A stretch of 64,000 bases of DNA, from contig CAWAIS010000001.1 of the NCBI GenBank assembly GCA_963782255.1, forward strand, positions 5,890,001-5,954,000, in the 5' to 3' direction. Both the position numbers and the translations under genes were made by a program. The DNA comes from Roseiarcus sp963782255. GTDB lineage: Bacteria > Pseudomonadota > Alphaproteobacteria > Rhizobiales > Beijerinckiaceae. The notes below the pieces were generated by a model, which was not told where the DNA came from, searched no databases, and saw nothing but the letters and a program-made list of their open reading frames with translations. Positions 55,598 through 63,975 of this stretch are shown piece after piece; positions within the stretch are counted from its first letter, which is position 1; each line of letters begins with the position of its first letter.

Positions 55598-58500
55598 GCG
55601 ACGGTCTCCCTCGTTGCGCGATCGACGGGATTTGAGTGATCGAGCCAATCGATCTTGTTGAGCTTGCGGACGATGACGAACTCGTCACGGTTGGAGCCAA
55701 CCGTGCCGTAGTAATTGAAGCCATAGGAGAGGTGGGCATAGGCGCCGACCATGTGCGTCGGCTTCAGCACCGTGCGCGTCACCGAATTATGAATGCCGCC
55801 GCGCAGGCCGGTGATTTGCGAGCCGGGCACGTTCACGATCTTCTCCTGCGCGTGATACATGAGGCACATGCCTTCATGAACGCGCTGGCTGACGACGGCG
55901 CGGGCGGCGATCGCCCCGTTCAGGTTGAAGAGCTCGATCCAATCATTGTCGACGATGCCGGCCTTCTTGGCGTCCGTTTCGGACAGCCAGACGATTGGCC
56001 CGCCTCGGGACAGGGTCAGCATCAGGAGATTGTCGGTATAGGTGGAATGGATCCCCCATTTCTGATGCGGCGTGATGAAGTTGAGAACGATCTCCGTCTC
56101 GCCGTTGCCACGCGTGCCGAGCATCTCCGCGACAGTGCGCGTGTCGATCGGCGGCCGATAAACGGCGAGACTCTCGCCGAAGTCGCGGAACCAACGGTGA
56201 TCCTGATAGAACTGCTGGCGTCCGGTCAGCGTCCGCCACGGGATGAGTTCATGCACATTGGTGTAGCCGGCCGTGTAGCTGACATGCTCGCTCTCGATGC
56301 CAGACCAGGTCGGCGACGAGATGATCTTGCGCGGCTGCGCCTGGATGTCGCGGTAGCGGATCTTTTCGTCCTCGCGCATCGCCGCGAGATGCGTGTGGTC
56401 GCGGCCGGTCACCCTGCCGAGCGCTTCCCAGGCCTTGACCGCCACCTCGCCGTTGGTTTCCGGCGCGAGATAGAGAATGACCTCCGCCGCATCGATGTCA
56501 GTCTCAATGCGCGGCCGCCCCTCGGTTGGGCCACCGTCGTCGACGCGGTAGTTCAGTTCGCCCAGGCCCTTCACCTCATCCTCAGTGTTCCATGCGATGC
56601 CCTTGCCGCCATTGCCGAGCTTATCGGCGAGCGGTCCAAGCGCGGTGAAACGACGATAGGTGCTGGGATAGTCCCGCTCGACAATGGCAATCTGCGGAGC
56701 CGTCACGCCAGGGATGAGATCGCACTCTCCCTTCCTCCAATCCTTGACCTCAAACGGTTGGGCAAGCTCGCCAGCAGTGTCGTGCTGGATCGGGACGAGC
56801 ACCACGTCGCGCTCGATACCGAGATGGCCTTCGACAAGTTCCGAGAAGCGGCGCGCGATGGCCTTGTACGTCTCCCAATCGCTGCGCGCTTCCCAGACCG
56901 GATCCACCGCCGCGGAAAGCGGATGGATGAAGGGATGCATGTCCGAGGTATTGAGGTCGTTCTTCTCGTACCAGGTCGCAGTCGGGAGCACGACGTCGGA
57001 GTAGAGGCAGCTCGTCGACATACGGAAGTCGAGGGTGACGACGAGATCGAGCTTTCCCTCCGGCGCCGGATCATGCCAGGCGACCTCCTCCGGCTTCTTC
57101 CCACCCATCTCGCCGAGATCCTTGCCCTGGAGCCCGTGACGGGTGCCGAGGAAATGCTTGAGGAAGTATTCGTGGCCTTTCCCGGAGGAGCCGAAAAGGT
57201 TCGAGCGCCAGATGAACAGGTTGCGCGGGAAATTGCCCGGCTTGTCCGGATCCTCGCACGCCATGGTGATCGCGCCGGACTTCAGGCCCGCAACGACATG
57301 GTCCTTGACGCTTGCGCAGGCGCGCTCCGCAGCGGCGGCGATGGTCAACGGGTTAACGCCAAGCTGCGGCGCCGAGGGCAGCCAGCCCATGCGCTCCGCC
57401 TTGACGTTGAGATCGATGAGGCTGCCGCGATAAGGCGCAGGATCGGCCAGCGGCGACAGAAGCTCTGCGACGTCGAGCCTTTCGTAGCGCCATTGGTCGC
57501 TATGCGCATAGAAGAACGACGTGCCGTTCATGTGGCGCGGCGGCCGCACCCAATCGAGCGCGAAAGCAAGCATCGTCCAGCCGGTCTGGGGACGGAGTTT
57601 CTCCTGGCCGACGTAATGCGCAAAGCCGCCGCCTGAGACGCCGATCGTGCCGCACATCATCAGCGTGTTGATGATGCTGCGATAGCCCATGTCCTGGTGA
57701 TACCAGTGGTTCATGCCGGCGCCGATGATCACCATCGCGCGGCCTTTGGTCTTCTCGGCGGTTTCGGCAAAGCCGCGCGCGACCGCGATCGCCTTGTCGG
57801 CGGCGACGCCGGTGATCGGCTCCTGCCAGGCGGGGGTGTAGGGCAGATTGTCGGCGAAACTCTTGGCCCCGGCGCCGCCGAGACCCCGGTCGAGACCGTA
57901 GTTGGCGCAGAGAAGGTCAAAGACGGTCGCCACCAACGCTTCGCCGTCGGCGACCGCGATCTTGCGCACTGGGACGTTGCGCGTCAGCACATCGCCGCCC
58001 TGGTCGTTCCCTGGGAAATGTTCGTGCGGCTTGCCGCCGAAATATGGGAAAGCGACAACCGCGACGTCGTCGCGCCGATCGATCAGGCTCAGCGCCAGAT
58101 GCGTGTCCGCGCCAGTTTCGCCATCTTTGGCTTCGAGATTCCATCGTCCGGCCGGTTCGCCGTCTTGGGGCCAGCGGTAGCCGATGGCGCCCTGCGGAAC
58201 GACCAATGCACCGCTGTCTTCGGCGACAGCGACGGTCTTCCATGCTGCGCGATCCGACTTTGGCGCGTTTGGCAGATCGCTCTGGCGGAGATAGCGGTCC
58301 GGCACCCAACGGTCGCCGTCGCGGCGCAGCCGCACCAGCATCGGCATGTCGGTATAGCGGCGGCAATAGTCCTGGAAGTAGGGAACCTGCCGGTCGAGGA
58401 AGAACTCGCGCAGGATCACATGGCCCATGGCCATGGCGAGCGCCGCGTCCGTGCCCTGTTTGGGGTGCAGCCACAGATCGGAGAGTTTGGCGACCTCCGC

Positions 58501-59352
58501 ATAGTCAGGCGTGACCGCCACGACCTTCGTGCCGTTGTAACGCGCCTCGACGAAGAAGTGGGCGTCGGGCGTGCGCGTCTGCGGCACGTTGGAGCCCCAG
58601 GCGATGATATAGGCTGAATTGTACCAATCGGCCAATTCCGGCACGTCCGTCTGCTCGCCCCAGGTCTGCGGGCTCGAAGGCGGCAGGTCGCAGTACCAGT
58701 CATAGAACGAGAGCAGCGTGCCGCCGATCAGGCTGAGATAGCGGGCGCCGGAAGCGTAGGAGACCATCGACATCGCGGGGATCGGCGAGAAGCCGACTAC
58801 GCGATCCGGCCCCCAGGTCTTGATGGTGTGGATGTTGGCGGCGGCGATGATCTCGCACGCCTCATCCCAGGTCGCACGGACGAAGCCGCCGCGCCCGCGC
58901 ACGGACTTGTAGGAATTCGTCGCCTCGGGATCGCCGACGATTGCAGCCCAGGCTTCGACAGGCGCGAACGTCTTGCGCGCCTCACGCCAGGCTTTGACCA
59001 ACCGCCCTCTGATGAGGGGGTATTTGATGCGGCTGGCGCTATAGAGATACCAGCTATAGGACGCGCCACGCGAACAGCCCCGCGGCTCGTGATTGGGCAT
59101 GCCCGGCCGGGTGCGCGGGTAGTCGGTCTGCTGCGTCTCCCAGGTGACGACCCCGCTCTTGACGTAGATTTTCCAGCTGCAAGAGCCAGTGCAGTTCACG
59201 CCATGCGTCGAGCGCACGATCTTGTCGTGCTGCCAGCGCTGCCGGTAGCCTTCCTCCCACATGCGGTCTTCGTCGCGCAATTCGCCATGCCCATCAGCGA
59301 AGGACTCTCGCCGCCGCGAAAGGTAGGTCAGGCGTTCCAGAAATTGGCTCAT
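55594..59352 (-). CDS. narG: Respiratory nitrate reductase alpha subunit NarG
   Basis: NarG (1252 residues) reduces nitrate to nitrite at a bis-MGD molybdenum centre. The N-terminal FS0 cluster is in STHGVNCTGSCSWKIYVKSG (His plus Cys ligands); the Mo-ligand Asp lies in YDWYCDLPPSSPQTWGEQTD. Later blocks such as MVIIGAGMNHWYHQDMGYRS and IFLWRSNLFGSSGKG-like IWRSNLFGSSGKGHEYFLK are conserved. The RRR sequence near the start (LSRRRESFADGHG) is the vestigial twin-arginine motif seen in NarG. ATG 59352 fits the family; the upstream extension does not. It lies 20 bases after narK. Confidence 0.97.
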   Translation of the reverse strand: MSQFLERLTYLSRRRESFADGHGELRDEDRMWEEGYRQRWQHDKIVRSTHGVNCTGSCSWKIYVKSGVVTWETQQTDYPRTRPGMPNHEPRGCSRGASYSWYLYSASRIKYPLIRGRLVKAWREARKTFAPVEAWAAIVGDPEATNSYKSVRGRGGFVRATWDEACEIIAAANIHTIKTWGPDRVVGFSPIPAMSMVSYASGARYLSLIGGTLLSFYDWYCDLPPSSPQTWGEQTDVPELADWYNSAYIIAWGSNVPQTRTPDAHFFVEARYNGTKVVAVTPDYAEVAKLSDLWLHPKQGTDAALAMAMGHVILREFFLDRQVPYFQDYCRRYTDMPMLVRLRRDGDRWVPDRYLRQSDLPNAPKSDRAAWKTVAVAEDSGALVVPQGAIGYRWPQDGEPAGRWNLEAKDGETGADTHLALSLIDRRDDVAVVAFPYFGGKPHEHFPGNDQGGDVLTRNVPVRKIAVADGEALVATVFDLLCANYGLDRGLGGAGAKSFADNLPYTPAWQEPITGVAADKAIAVARGFAETAEKTKGRAMVIIGAGMNHWYHQDMGYRSIINTLMMCGTIGVSGGGFAHYVGQEKLRPQTGWTMLAFALDWVRPPRHMNGTSFFYAHSDQWRYERLDVAELLSPLADPAPYRGSLIDLNVKAERMGWLPSAPQLGVNPLTIAAAAERACASVKDHVVAGLKSGAITMACEDPDKPGNFPRNLFIWRSNLFGSSGKGHEYFLKHFLGTRHGLQGKDLGEMGGKKPEEVAWHDPAPEGKLDLVVTLDFRMSTSCLYSDVVLPTATWYEKNDLNTSDMHPFIHPLSAAVDPVWEARSDWETYKAIARRFSELVEGHLGIERDVVLVPIQHDTAGELAQPFEVKDWRKGECDLIPGVTAPQIAIVERDYPSTYRRFTALGPLADKLGNGGKGIAWNTEDEVKGLGELNYRVDDGGPTEGRPRIETDIDAAEVILYLAPETNGEVAVKAWEALGRVTGRDHTHLAAMREDEKIRYRDIQAQPRKIISSPTWSGIESEHVSYTAGYTNVHELIPWRTLTGRQQFYQDHRWFRDFGESLAVYRPPIDTRTVAEMLGTRGNGETEIVLNFITPHQKWGIHSTYTDNLLMLTLSRGGPIVWLSETDAKKAGIVDNDWIELFNLNGAIAARAVVSQRVHEGMCLMYHAQEKIVNVPGSQITGLRGGIHNSVTRTVLKPTHMVGAYAHLSYGFNYYGTVGSNRDEFVIVRKLNKIDWLDHSNPVDRATRETVA

Positions 59353-59372
59353 TTCGCCGCTCTTTTCCCAGT

Positions 59373-60632
59373 CTATCGTGATCCTTTGGCCGTTATCACT
59401 TCTGTGGGCTCGCCCATGACCGGCGCGCGCCGCACTTCGGTCAGGTAGTTGAGGATCAGGGATACCCAGATGATGCCGTACAACAACATGAAGCAACTCG
59501 GGTTCACCCCGAGCCGATCCAGGATCGCGCCAAACATGATCGGCAGCAGGAACCCTCCGAGACCACCGGCCATGCCGACGATGCCGGAGACGGCGCCCAT
59601 GCTGTCCGGGAAATCATCAGCGATGTATTTGAACGTCGACGCCATCCCGCAAGCGAAGGCGACGCCGAGAACCATCAGCAAACCTGTGAAGAGCCAGGGC
59701 GGCAGCGCGATACCGAAACTTACCGGCCCATTGACGGTGTGCACGATCAGCTCAGTTTTCGGGTAGGAGAGCAGGAACAGGGCGATCCAGGCCGCCCACT
59801 GCACCCACCAGGTCACGTTGTGAGCGCCATAACGGTCCGACAGCCAGCCTCCGACGGCGCGAAATGCGCCGCCTGGCAGCGAAAAACAGGCCGCGAGCAG
59901 CGACGCCTGAGCGATCGAGAAGCTGTATTCGCTCTTGAAATACTGCGGCATCCAGACCGATAAGGCTGTGAAGCCGCCAAACACGACCGAATAGTATTGG
60001 CAATATTTCCAGACGCGAGGATCGCGCAAGACTGCCAATTCCTGCCGCATCGAAGGCGCACTGCCCTTGCCTGCCCCCGGATCCGGGGCAGACAGGAACC
60101 AAAACAATGCCGCGGTCAGGAGGAGAGCGACCGCATAGACCTTCGGCACAGATTGCCAACCGTAGCTGCCCACCAGAAACGGGGCGACGAACATATTCAG
60201 CGCCGCGCCCGTGGTGCCGGCGCCAAAGAATCCCATCGCGAACCCGCGGCTCTCCTTTCGAAAGAAACGCGCCACATAGGGTGTGCCGACCGAGAAGGAG
60301 GCGCCGACCAGCCCGAGTGCGAGGCCGAGCAGCAGAAACTGCCAGAGCGCGGTCGCGAAGGACGAGATCCACAACGGAACGGCACAGCCAACCAGTAAGA
60401 GGAGCATGATGACCCGGCCGCCGAAGCGATCCGTCCATATGCCGAGCGGCAGACGGAACAGTGCTCCGGTCAGGACAGGCGTGGCGGTGAGAAGCCCGAG
60501 CTCGGTCGAATCCAGATGGAGCAGGGCGCGGATCGGGATGCCTGTGACTCCGAACATCGTCCACACCGCGAAACAGACGGTGAATGCCCATGTGGTCACG
60601 AACAGAACCCTAAGATTTCCGGACTTCGGCAT
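59373..60632 (-). CDS. narK: Nitrate/nitrite transporter NarK
   Basis: The 419-residue major facilitator protein has 12 hydrophobic segments and the nitrate-porter signatures GLVGASFSVGTPYVARFF and GGLGGFLLPIMFGAILDR. It is a single-domain NarK1-type carrier, which usually imports nitrate with protons; nitrite exchange cannot be excluded. ATG 60632 (MPKSGNLRVLFV) follows AGAGGTAAGG; a TTG eight codons upstream is possible. It is the first of the narK-G-H-J-I series and lies 87 bases after the haemoglobin gene. Confidence 0.95.
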   Translation of the reverse strand: MPKSGNLRVLFVTTWAFTVCFAVWTMFGVTGIPIRALLHLDSTELGLLTATPVLTGALFRLPLGIWTDRFGGRVIMLLLLVGCAVPLWISSFATALWQFLLLGLALGLVGASFSVGTPYVARFFRKESRGFAMGFFGAGTTGAALNMFVAPFLVGSYGWQSVPKVYAVALLLTAALFWFLSAPDPGAGKGSAPSMRQELAVLRDPRVWKYCQYYSVVFGGFTALSVWMPQYFKSEYSFSIAQASLLAACFSLPGGAFRAVGGWLSDRYGAHNVTWWVQWAAWIALFLLSYPKTELIVHTVNGPVSFGIALPPWLFTGLLMVLGVAFACGMASTFKYIADDFPDSMGAVSGIVGMAGGLGGFLLPIMFGAILDRLGVNPSCFMLLYGIIWVSLILNYLTEVRRAPVMGEPTEVITAKGSR

Positions 60633-60719
60633 CCTTACCTCTAACCCCTCAAGCAAATGTCAGCCGGCCAACCAAGCCCCCATGCCAGCGCCGGCGAAGA
60701 CTTCGCTCTCGTTGGTTCT

Positions 60720-61199
60720 TCATGTCCGGTCCGCATGCGTGCTCTCGGCCGAATATCGCTCGCCCTTCCTCAGAATCACGCCCTGCGAATTTGCGATGCC
60801 GAGCTCGAGGCTCTCGGCTATGCGACGAGACAACACGATGAAGCGTTCTGCCGCAGCCTGCGGACAGACTTCATGGGCCGTCTCAGCGAAGAGAGCCAGC
60901 CACCGGTCAAAGTGTTGGGCATCGATCGGCAACGGAAGATGCCGAGCCATGGGCCCGCCACGATACCGGCCGCTCATCAGCGCGACGGATGACCAGAAGG
61001 CGAACATCTTTTGGAGGTGCGGCTCCCAATCCTTGATCTTCGCCGCGAAGATCGGACCCAGGATCGCGTCATCGCGAACCCGAGCATAGAAGCTCCGAAT
61101 GAGCCGCTCGATCATCGCCTCGTCGATGCCGGTTTCCACCTGGATTTGCGACGTGATGGCCGTCCGGCGTGCACGCGCGGCGTCAGCGTGGCCGCTCAT
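60720..61199 (-). CDS. Truncated haemoglobin (group III type)
   Basis: The 159-residue protein has the group III 2/2 globin pattern: IERLIRSFYARVRDDAILGP, FAAKIKDWEPHLQKMFAFWS, then MARHLPLPIDAQHFDRWLAL, with the proximal His in the ARHLPLP block and a Trp in the following helix. Such globins bind O2 or NO; next to nitrate reductase an NO-detoxifying or redox role is likely (inference). ATG 61199 overlaps the stop of the upstream gene (ATGA). Confidence 0.88.
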   Translation of the reverse strand: MSGHADAARARRTAITSQIQVETGIDEAMIERLIRSFYARVRDDAILGPIFAAKIKDWEPHLQKMFAFWSSVALMSGRYRGGPMARHLPLPIDAQHFDRWLALFAETAHEVCPQAAAERFIVLSRRIAESLELGIANSQGVILRKGERYSAESTHADRT

Positions 61200-61642
61200 C
61201 GCATCCATCCACTGGTTTCGCCTTGGGGACGGGCCGTCGCCAACTCAATGTTGTCCCGATGCGATTCGAGCATTGCGGCGAGATCGGCATGGAGGGCGTC
61301 GTCTCGAACCGTCGGCAAAAGCCGTTCGAGCTTGCGAACCACCCAGCCTTGACCGCGATTGAGAAAGGCCAGGCGCTCGCGCACGTCGGAGATCGCCATC
61401 GCCTTCTCATAAAAGGCGCCGGTCTTGGCGGAGGGCGCGCCCCGAAGATGCTGGATCGACTTCGTCAGTACGCCGCACCAACGCGCCTCGTCCCGCTGCA
61501 GGTCAACCATCGTCGTCTTCAAGGCTTGAGGTGCTTCCTGCGTCATCCGGAGCGTGACCCGAGCACCCGCGCGCTCAGCTTTCAGCAGCTCGTTGAGCGC
61601 CAGTTCGTCGCGCGTTGCATATCCCATGTAGCCATCGTCCAT
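61196..61642 (-). CDS. DUF6306-like helical protein
   Basis: The 148-residue protein begins YATRDELALNELLKAERAGA and is predicted largely helical, ferritin-like in pattern (KTTMVDLQRDEARWCGVLTK, LNRGQGWVVRKLERLLP). It fits the DUF6306 family, which is often found beside nar or globin genes; the family name is from memory and should be checked. It is translationally coupled to the truncated haemoglobin. No function is known. Confidence 0.65.
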   Translation of the reverse strand: MDDGYMGYATRDELALNELLKAERAGARVTLRMTQEAPQALKTTMVDLQRDEARWCGVLTKSIQHLRGAPSAKTGAFYEKAMAISDVRERLAFLNRGQGWVVRKLERLLPTVRDDALHADLAAMLESHRDNIELATARPQGETSGWMR

Positions 61643-61709
61643 CTCGCGCGCTAAGCACGCCGGCGAGGCGAACTCTGGCCGTTCGAGACTTTGAGCCGCA
61701 CCCGATGCA

Positions 61710-61732
61710 CACAGACTGGCAGCCTGTGTCGC
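61710..61732 (-). terminator. Weak terminator-like hairpin after the nitronate monooxygenase gene
   Basis: ACACAG and CTGTGT form a 6-bp stem with a 9-base loop (minus strand), just downstream of the monooxygenase stop at 61739 and upstream of the DUF6306-like gene. There is no T-run, so it may only attenuate or be incidental. Confidence 0.35.
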
Positions 61733-61738
61733 GATCGC

Positions 61739-62680
61739 TTAAATCTTGTCTGCGGCCGGTTGCACTGCGCTGATGCGGCCGACACCCGCGCCGGCATAGA
61801 GCGCCATTGCCTCGAAATCTCCCGTCATCGAGCGAAGCGGCGAATCCGTGCTGAAAAGGTAGATTGGCCGCCCTTCGTCATCGCCGATGACAGTTCGCCT
61901 CTTGCCGAAGGGATCGCCGCGCTCACCGCGCGTAACGCTATTCGTCAGCACGCGCACGTTCGCGCCATGTGGCCAATTGATGTGAAAGGCATCGGTCAGA
62001 ACCGTATCCTCGTTGGCCGCCTCGACCAGGCGTTGCTTGTGATATTCGTGCGCGAAGGACTCCTCCGTCGCGATCAAAGCCGTGCCGAACACCGCCCCTT
62101 GGGCGCCAAGCGCGAGAACGGTGACGAGGTCCGCGCCGTCCACGAGTCCGCCGGCCGCCAGCACCGGCAGAGTCGTCTGACTGGCGATGTCCGGAACCAA
62201 TTCGTCGAGCGGACATTCGCCGCGCACATGGCCGCCGGCTTCGACGCCTTGCGCGATGATGATGTGCGCGCCGGCGTGTTCCACCGAACGTGCCTCGGCA
62301 AGCGTGCCTACTTGGCATGCAACGATGATCCCGGCGTCGCGCAGCCGTCGGATCAATGCGAAAGAGACGTCCCAGTACAGGCCTATCACCGGTACATTGA
62401 GTTCGATGCACGCCGAAACCTGCGCTTCGAGGAGCTCGCGATCCGTCGCCGCCGGGATCAGGTTGACGCCGAAGCGCTCAAATCCTCGCCGGCGCAACAC
62501 CTCCACTTCGGACCGGATCCGGGCAACCGGCTCGCGCACCATGCCGAGAAAGCCGAAAGCGCCCGCCGCGCTGACCGCAGCGACCAGCTCGAACCGCGCC
62601 ACGCCTCCCATCCCGGCCGCCACGATCGGGTAAGCGCAACCGAGAAGATCGCAGACGGGCCTATTGAGGGCGCTTTTCAT
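61739..62680 (-). CDS. Nitronate monooxygenase-like FMN oxidoreductase
   Basis: The 313-residue TIM-barrel protein has the 2-nitropropane dioxygenase pattern: YPIVAAGMGGVARFELVAAV, GVNLIPAATDRELLEAQV, HIIIAQGVEAGGHVRGECPL (catalytic His region) and VLAAGGLVDGADLVTVLALG, then GAQGAVFGTALIATEES for FMN binding. Members oxidise alkyl nitronates or act as enoyl reductases. ATG 62680 overlaps the end of the upstream DUF488-like gene by 20 bases. Its place beside nar genes would suit detoxification of nitro compounds, but this is inference. Confidence 0.85.
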   Translation of the reverse strand: MKSALNRPVCDLLGCAYPIVAAGMGGVARFELVAAVSAAGAFGFLGMVREPVARIRSEVEVLRRRGFERFGVNLIPAATDRELLEAQVSACIELNVPVIGLYWDVSFALIRRLRDAGIIVACQVGTLAEARSVEHAGAHIIIAQGVEAGGHVRGECPLDELVPDIASQTTLPVLAAGGLVDGADLVTVLALGAQGAVFGTALIATEESFAHEYHKQRLVEAANEDTVLTDAFHINWPHGANVRVLTNSVTRGERGDPFGKRRTVIGDDEGRPIYLFSTDSPLRSMTGDFEAMALYAGAGVGRISAVQPAADKI

Positions 62681-63068
62681 GGCCGCGGCCCATGTGATTG
62701 CGCAGATAGTCCGCCAAGACCAGCGCATGGTTGTGCGCTTCATCATGGGCTGCATAGAGGAGTGTCACTGCGCCTCGCTTCACCAAAAACTCCAATCGTG
62801 CAACCTCGTCCTCATTGCCTTCGAGTTCCATCCGGTAACGGCGCGCAAACTCGCCATAGCGCTCTGGATCGTGACCGAACCACTCGCGCAGTCCCGGACT
62901 CGGCGCGATTTCCTTCAGCCAGCAGGTGAGCGCGGCGTTCTCTTTGCGTAGCCCGCGCGGCCACAGCCGGTCCACAAGAACGCGTGTCCCATCGGACGCG
63001 TCCGCCGGGTCATAGACACGCTTGATCCGGATTGGTGCGTCCTGTTTTTTCATTTCATCAGATGTCAC
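62661..63068 (-). CDS. YeaO-like DUF488 protein
   Basis: The 135-residue protein matches the YeaO-type branch of DUF488: IRIKRVYDPADASDGTRVLV, then DRLWPRGLRKENAALTCWLK, EIAPSPGLREWFGHDPERYG and VTLLYAAHDEAHNHALVLAD. These are small cytoplasmic proteins without proven activity, often beside stress and nitrosative genes. ATG 63068 or 63053 (MKKQDAPIRIKRV) may be the start. It is the first recognisable gene of the leftward series leading to nar. Confidence 0.88.
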   Translation of the reverse strand: MTSDEMKKQDAPIRIKRVYDPADASDGTRVLVDRLWPRGLRKENAALTCWLKEIAPSPGLREWFGHDPERYGEFARRYRMELEGNEDEVARLEFLVKRGAVTLLYAAHDEAHNHALVLADYLRNHMGRGHEKRPQ

Positions 63069-63314
63069 GGCTCTTCGAGCGTTACTTGCGCGGGCGCTCG
63101 ATCGATTGGTCGCGCCCCTTGCGCTCCCCTTAAGACCCGCCGTGCCTCTTCCTTCAACGATCTGTAGCCTCCCGCCTCGCCGTGGGGGGACGCGCGCGAA
63201 GCAACATGCTCATCGGCATAGGCGCCCGCCGATCGCAATTCCGATCCTTTGGCTGGCGCCGCCGCCATAAGCCGCCGGCTTCGGGTTGACTGCCGGCCAC
63301 GGCGAGAATCCCGT
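63069..63314. other. Stretch between the YeaO-like gene and the IS200 element
   Basis: No recognised gene. The minus-strand frame (ending at 63065) with SLKEEARRVLRGAQGARPID cannot be tied to a family. A promoter for the YeaO-like gene should be here; no FNR-type TTGAT-N4-ATCAA site is visible. Confidence 0.4.
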
Positions 63315-63875
63315 TCACTCCGCCCCCTCTTTCGGTAAGTATCCCCCGGCAGAGCCGGGGGCTTTAGGATTTGAGCCGCTCGAAGCGGCAGGAGGGGTCG
63401 CTGACGCGGCCCCTTGAGTTTGGAGCCGCCCAAGGGCGGCGCTGTCACGCCAGAGGTTCAACTGTTCCAGCCTCTGATCTTCCTTTTCTTGATTGCGAAT
63501 GTAGGCGCGGATGGCCTGCCCATCGCGCCCGACCGTGTTGACGAAGAATCCTCGGGCCCAAAAGTGCTGCCCAACGAAATTGCGTTTGCGCTCTCCATAA
63601 ACTCTGGCCATGTGGATCGCGCTCTTGCCCTTGATGAAGCCGACCACTTGCGAAACCGCGTATTTCGGCGGGATCGAAAGCAGCATGTGGACATGATCGG
63701 GCATCAAATGCCCTTCCTCGACCTTCAACTCCTTCTGGTGCGCGAGCTTGCGGAACACTTCGCCCAGATGCCGCCGTAACTCTTGATACAGCGTCTTGCG
63801 CCGACATTTCGGAATGAAGACAACATGATATTTGCAGTCCCAAATTGTGTGGCTTAGGCTCTCATACTCGTCCAT
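63315..63875 (-). CDS. tnpA: IS200/IS605-family transposase TnpA (HUH/Y1)
   Basis: TnpA cuts and joins single-stranded ends of the element. The 186-residue frame has the Y1 HUH layout: TIWDCKYHVVFIPKCRRKTL, the His pair in MPDHVHMLLSIPPKYAVS, the helix SQVVGFIKGKSAIHMARVYG, and the catalytic Tyr in IRAYIRNQEKEDQRLEQL. The family is usually about 140-150 residues. The extra C-terminal 40 residues are Ala/Gly/Pro-rich and read through the right-end hairpin, so the conserved protein ends earlier. ATG 63875 is the start. Confidence 0.92.
   Translation of the reverse strand: MDEYESLSHTIWDCKYHVVFIPKCRRKTLYQELRRHLGEVFRKLAHQKELKVEEGHLMPDHVHMLLSIPPKYAVSQVVGFIKGKSAIHMARVYGERKRNFVGQHFWARGFFVNTVGRDGQAIRAYIRNQEKEDQRLEQLNLWRDSAALGRLQTQGAASATPPAASSGSNPKAPGSAGGYLPKEGAE
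63343..63361. repeat. IS200 right-end hairpin
   Basis: CCCCCGGC and GCCGGGGG form an 8-bp stem with loop AGA. It lies at the 3' side of tnpA, inside the last codons of the long open frame. Subterminal hairpins are the substrate of IS200-type TnpA. Confidence 0.75.
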
Positions 63876-63958
63876 CGGTGGAGTTCCTTTCGTGTGAGTG
63901 GCTGCTCACGTTGGAACTTCGCCGGTGGACCGCCGGACACGTCAAACTTCTACTGCCG

Positions 63959-63975
63959 CCCCGGCACAGCCGGGG
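63959..63975. repeat. IS200 left-end hairpin
   Basis: CCCCGGC and GCCGGGG form a 7-bp stem with loop ACA, 83 bases upstream of the tnpA start. Its stem matches the hairpin at 63343-63361. Confidence 0.75.

Noticed and set aside
55636..57636. 666-codon open frame on the plus strand opposite narG
   Set aside because: It mirrors the codon structure of narG, has no domain signature and is a normal by-product of GC-rich coding DNA.
60633..60719. Search for an FNR/NNR box upstream of narK
   Set aside because: No TTGAT-N4-ATCAA-like palindrome is visible in the 87 bases, nor before the DUF6306-like or YeaO-like genes.
63065..63448. 127-codon open frame between the YeaO-like gene and the IS200 element
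   Set aside because: It runs into the IS200 right end and shows no family signature; kept only as an unassigned stretch.
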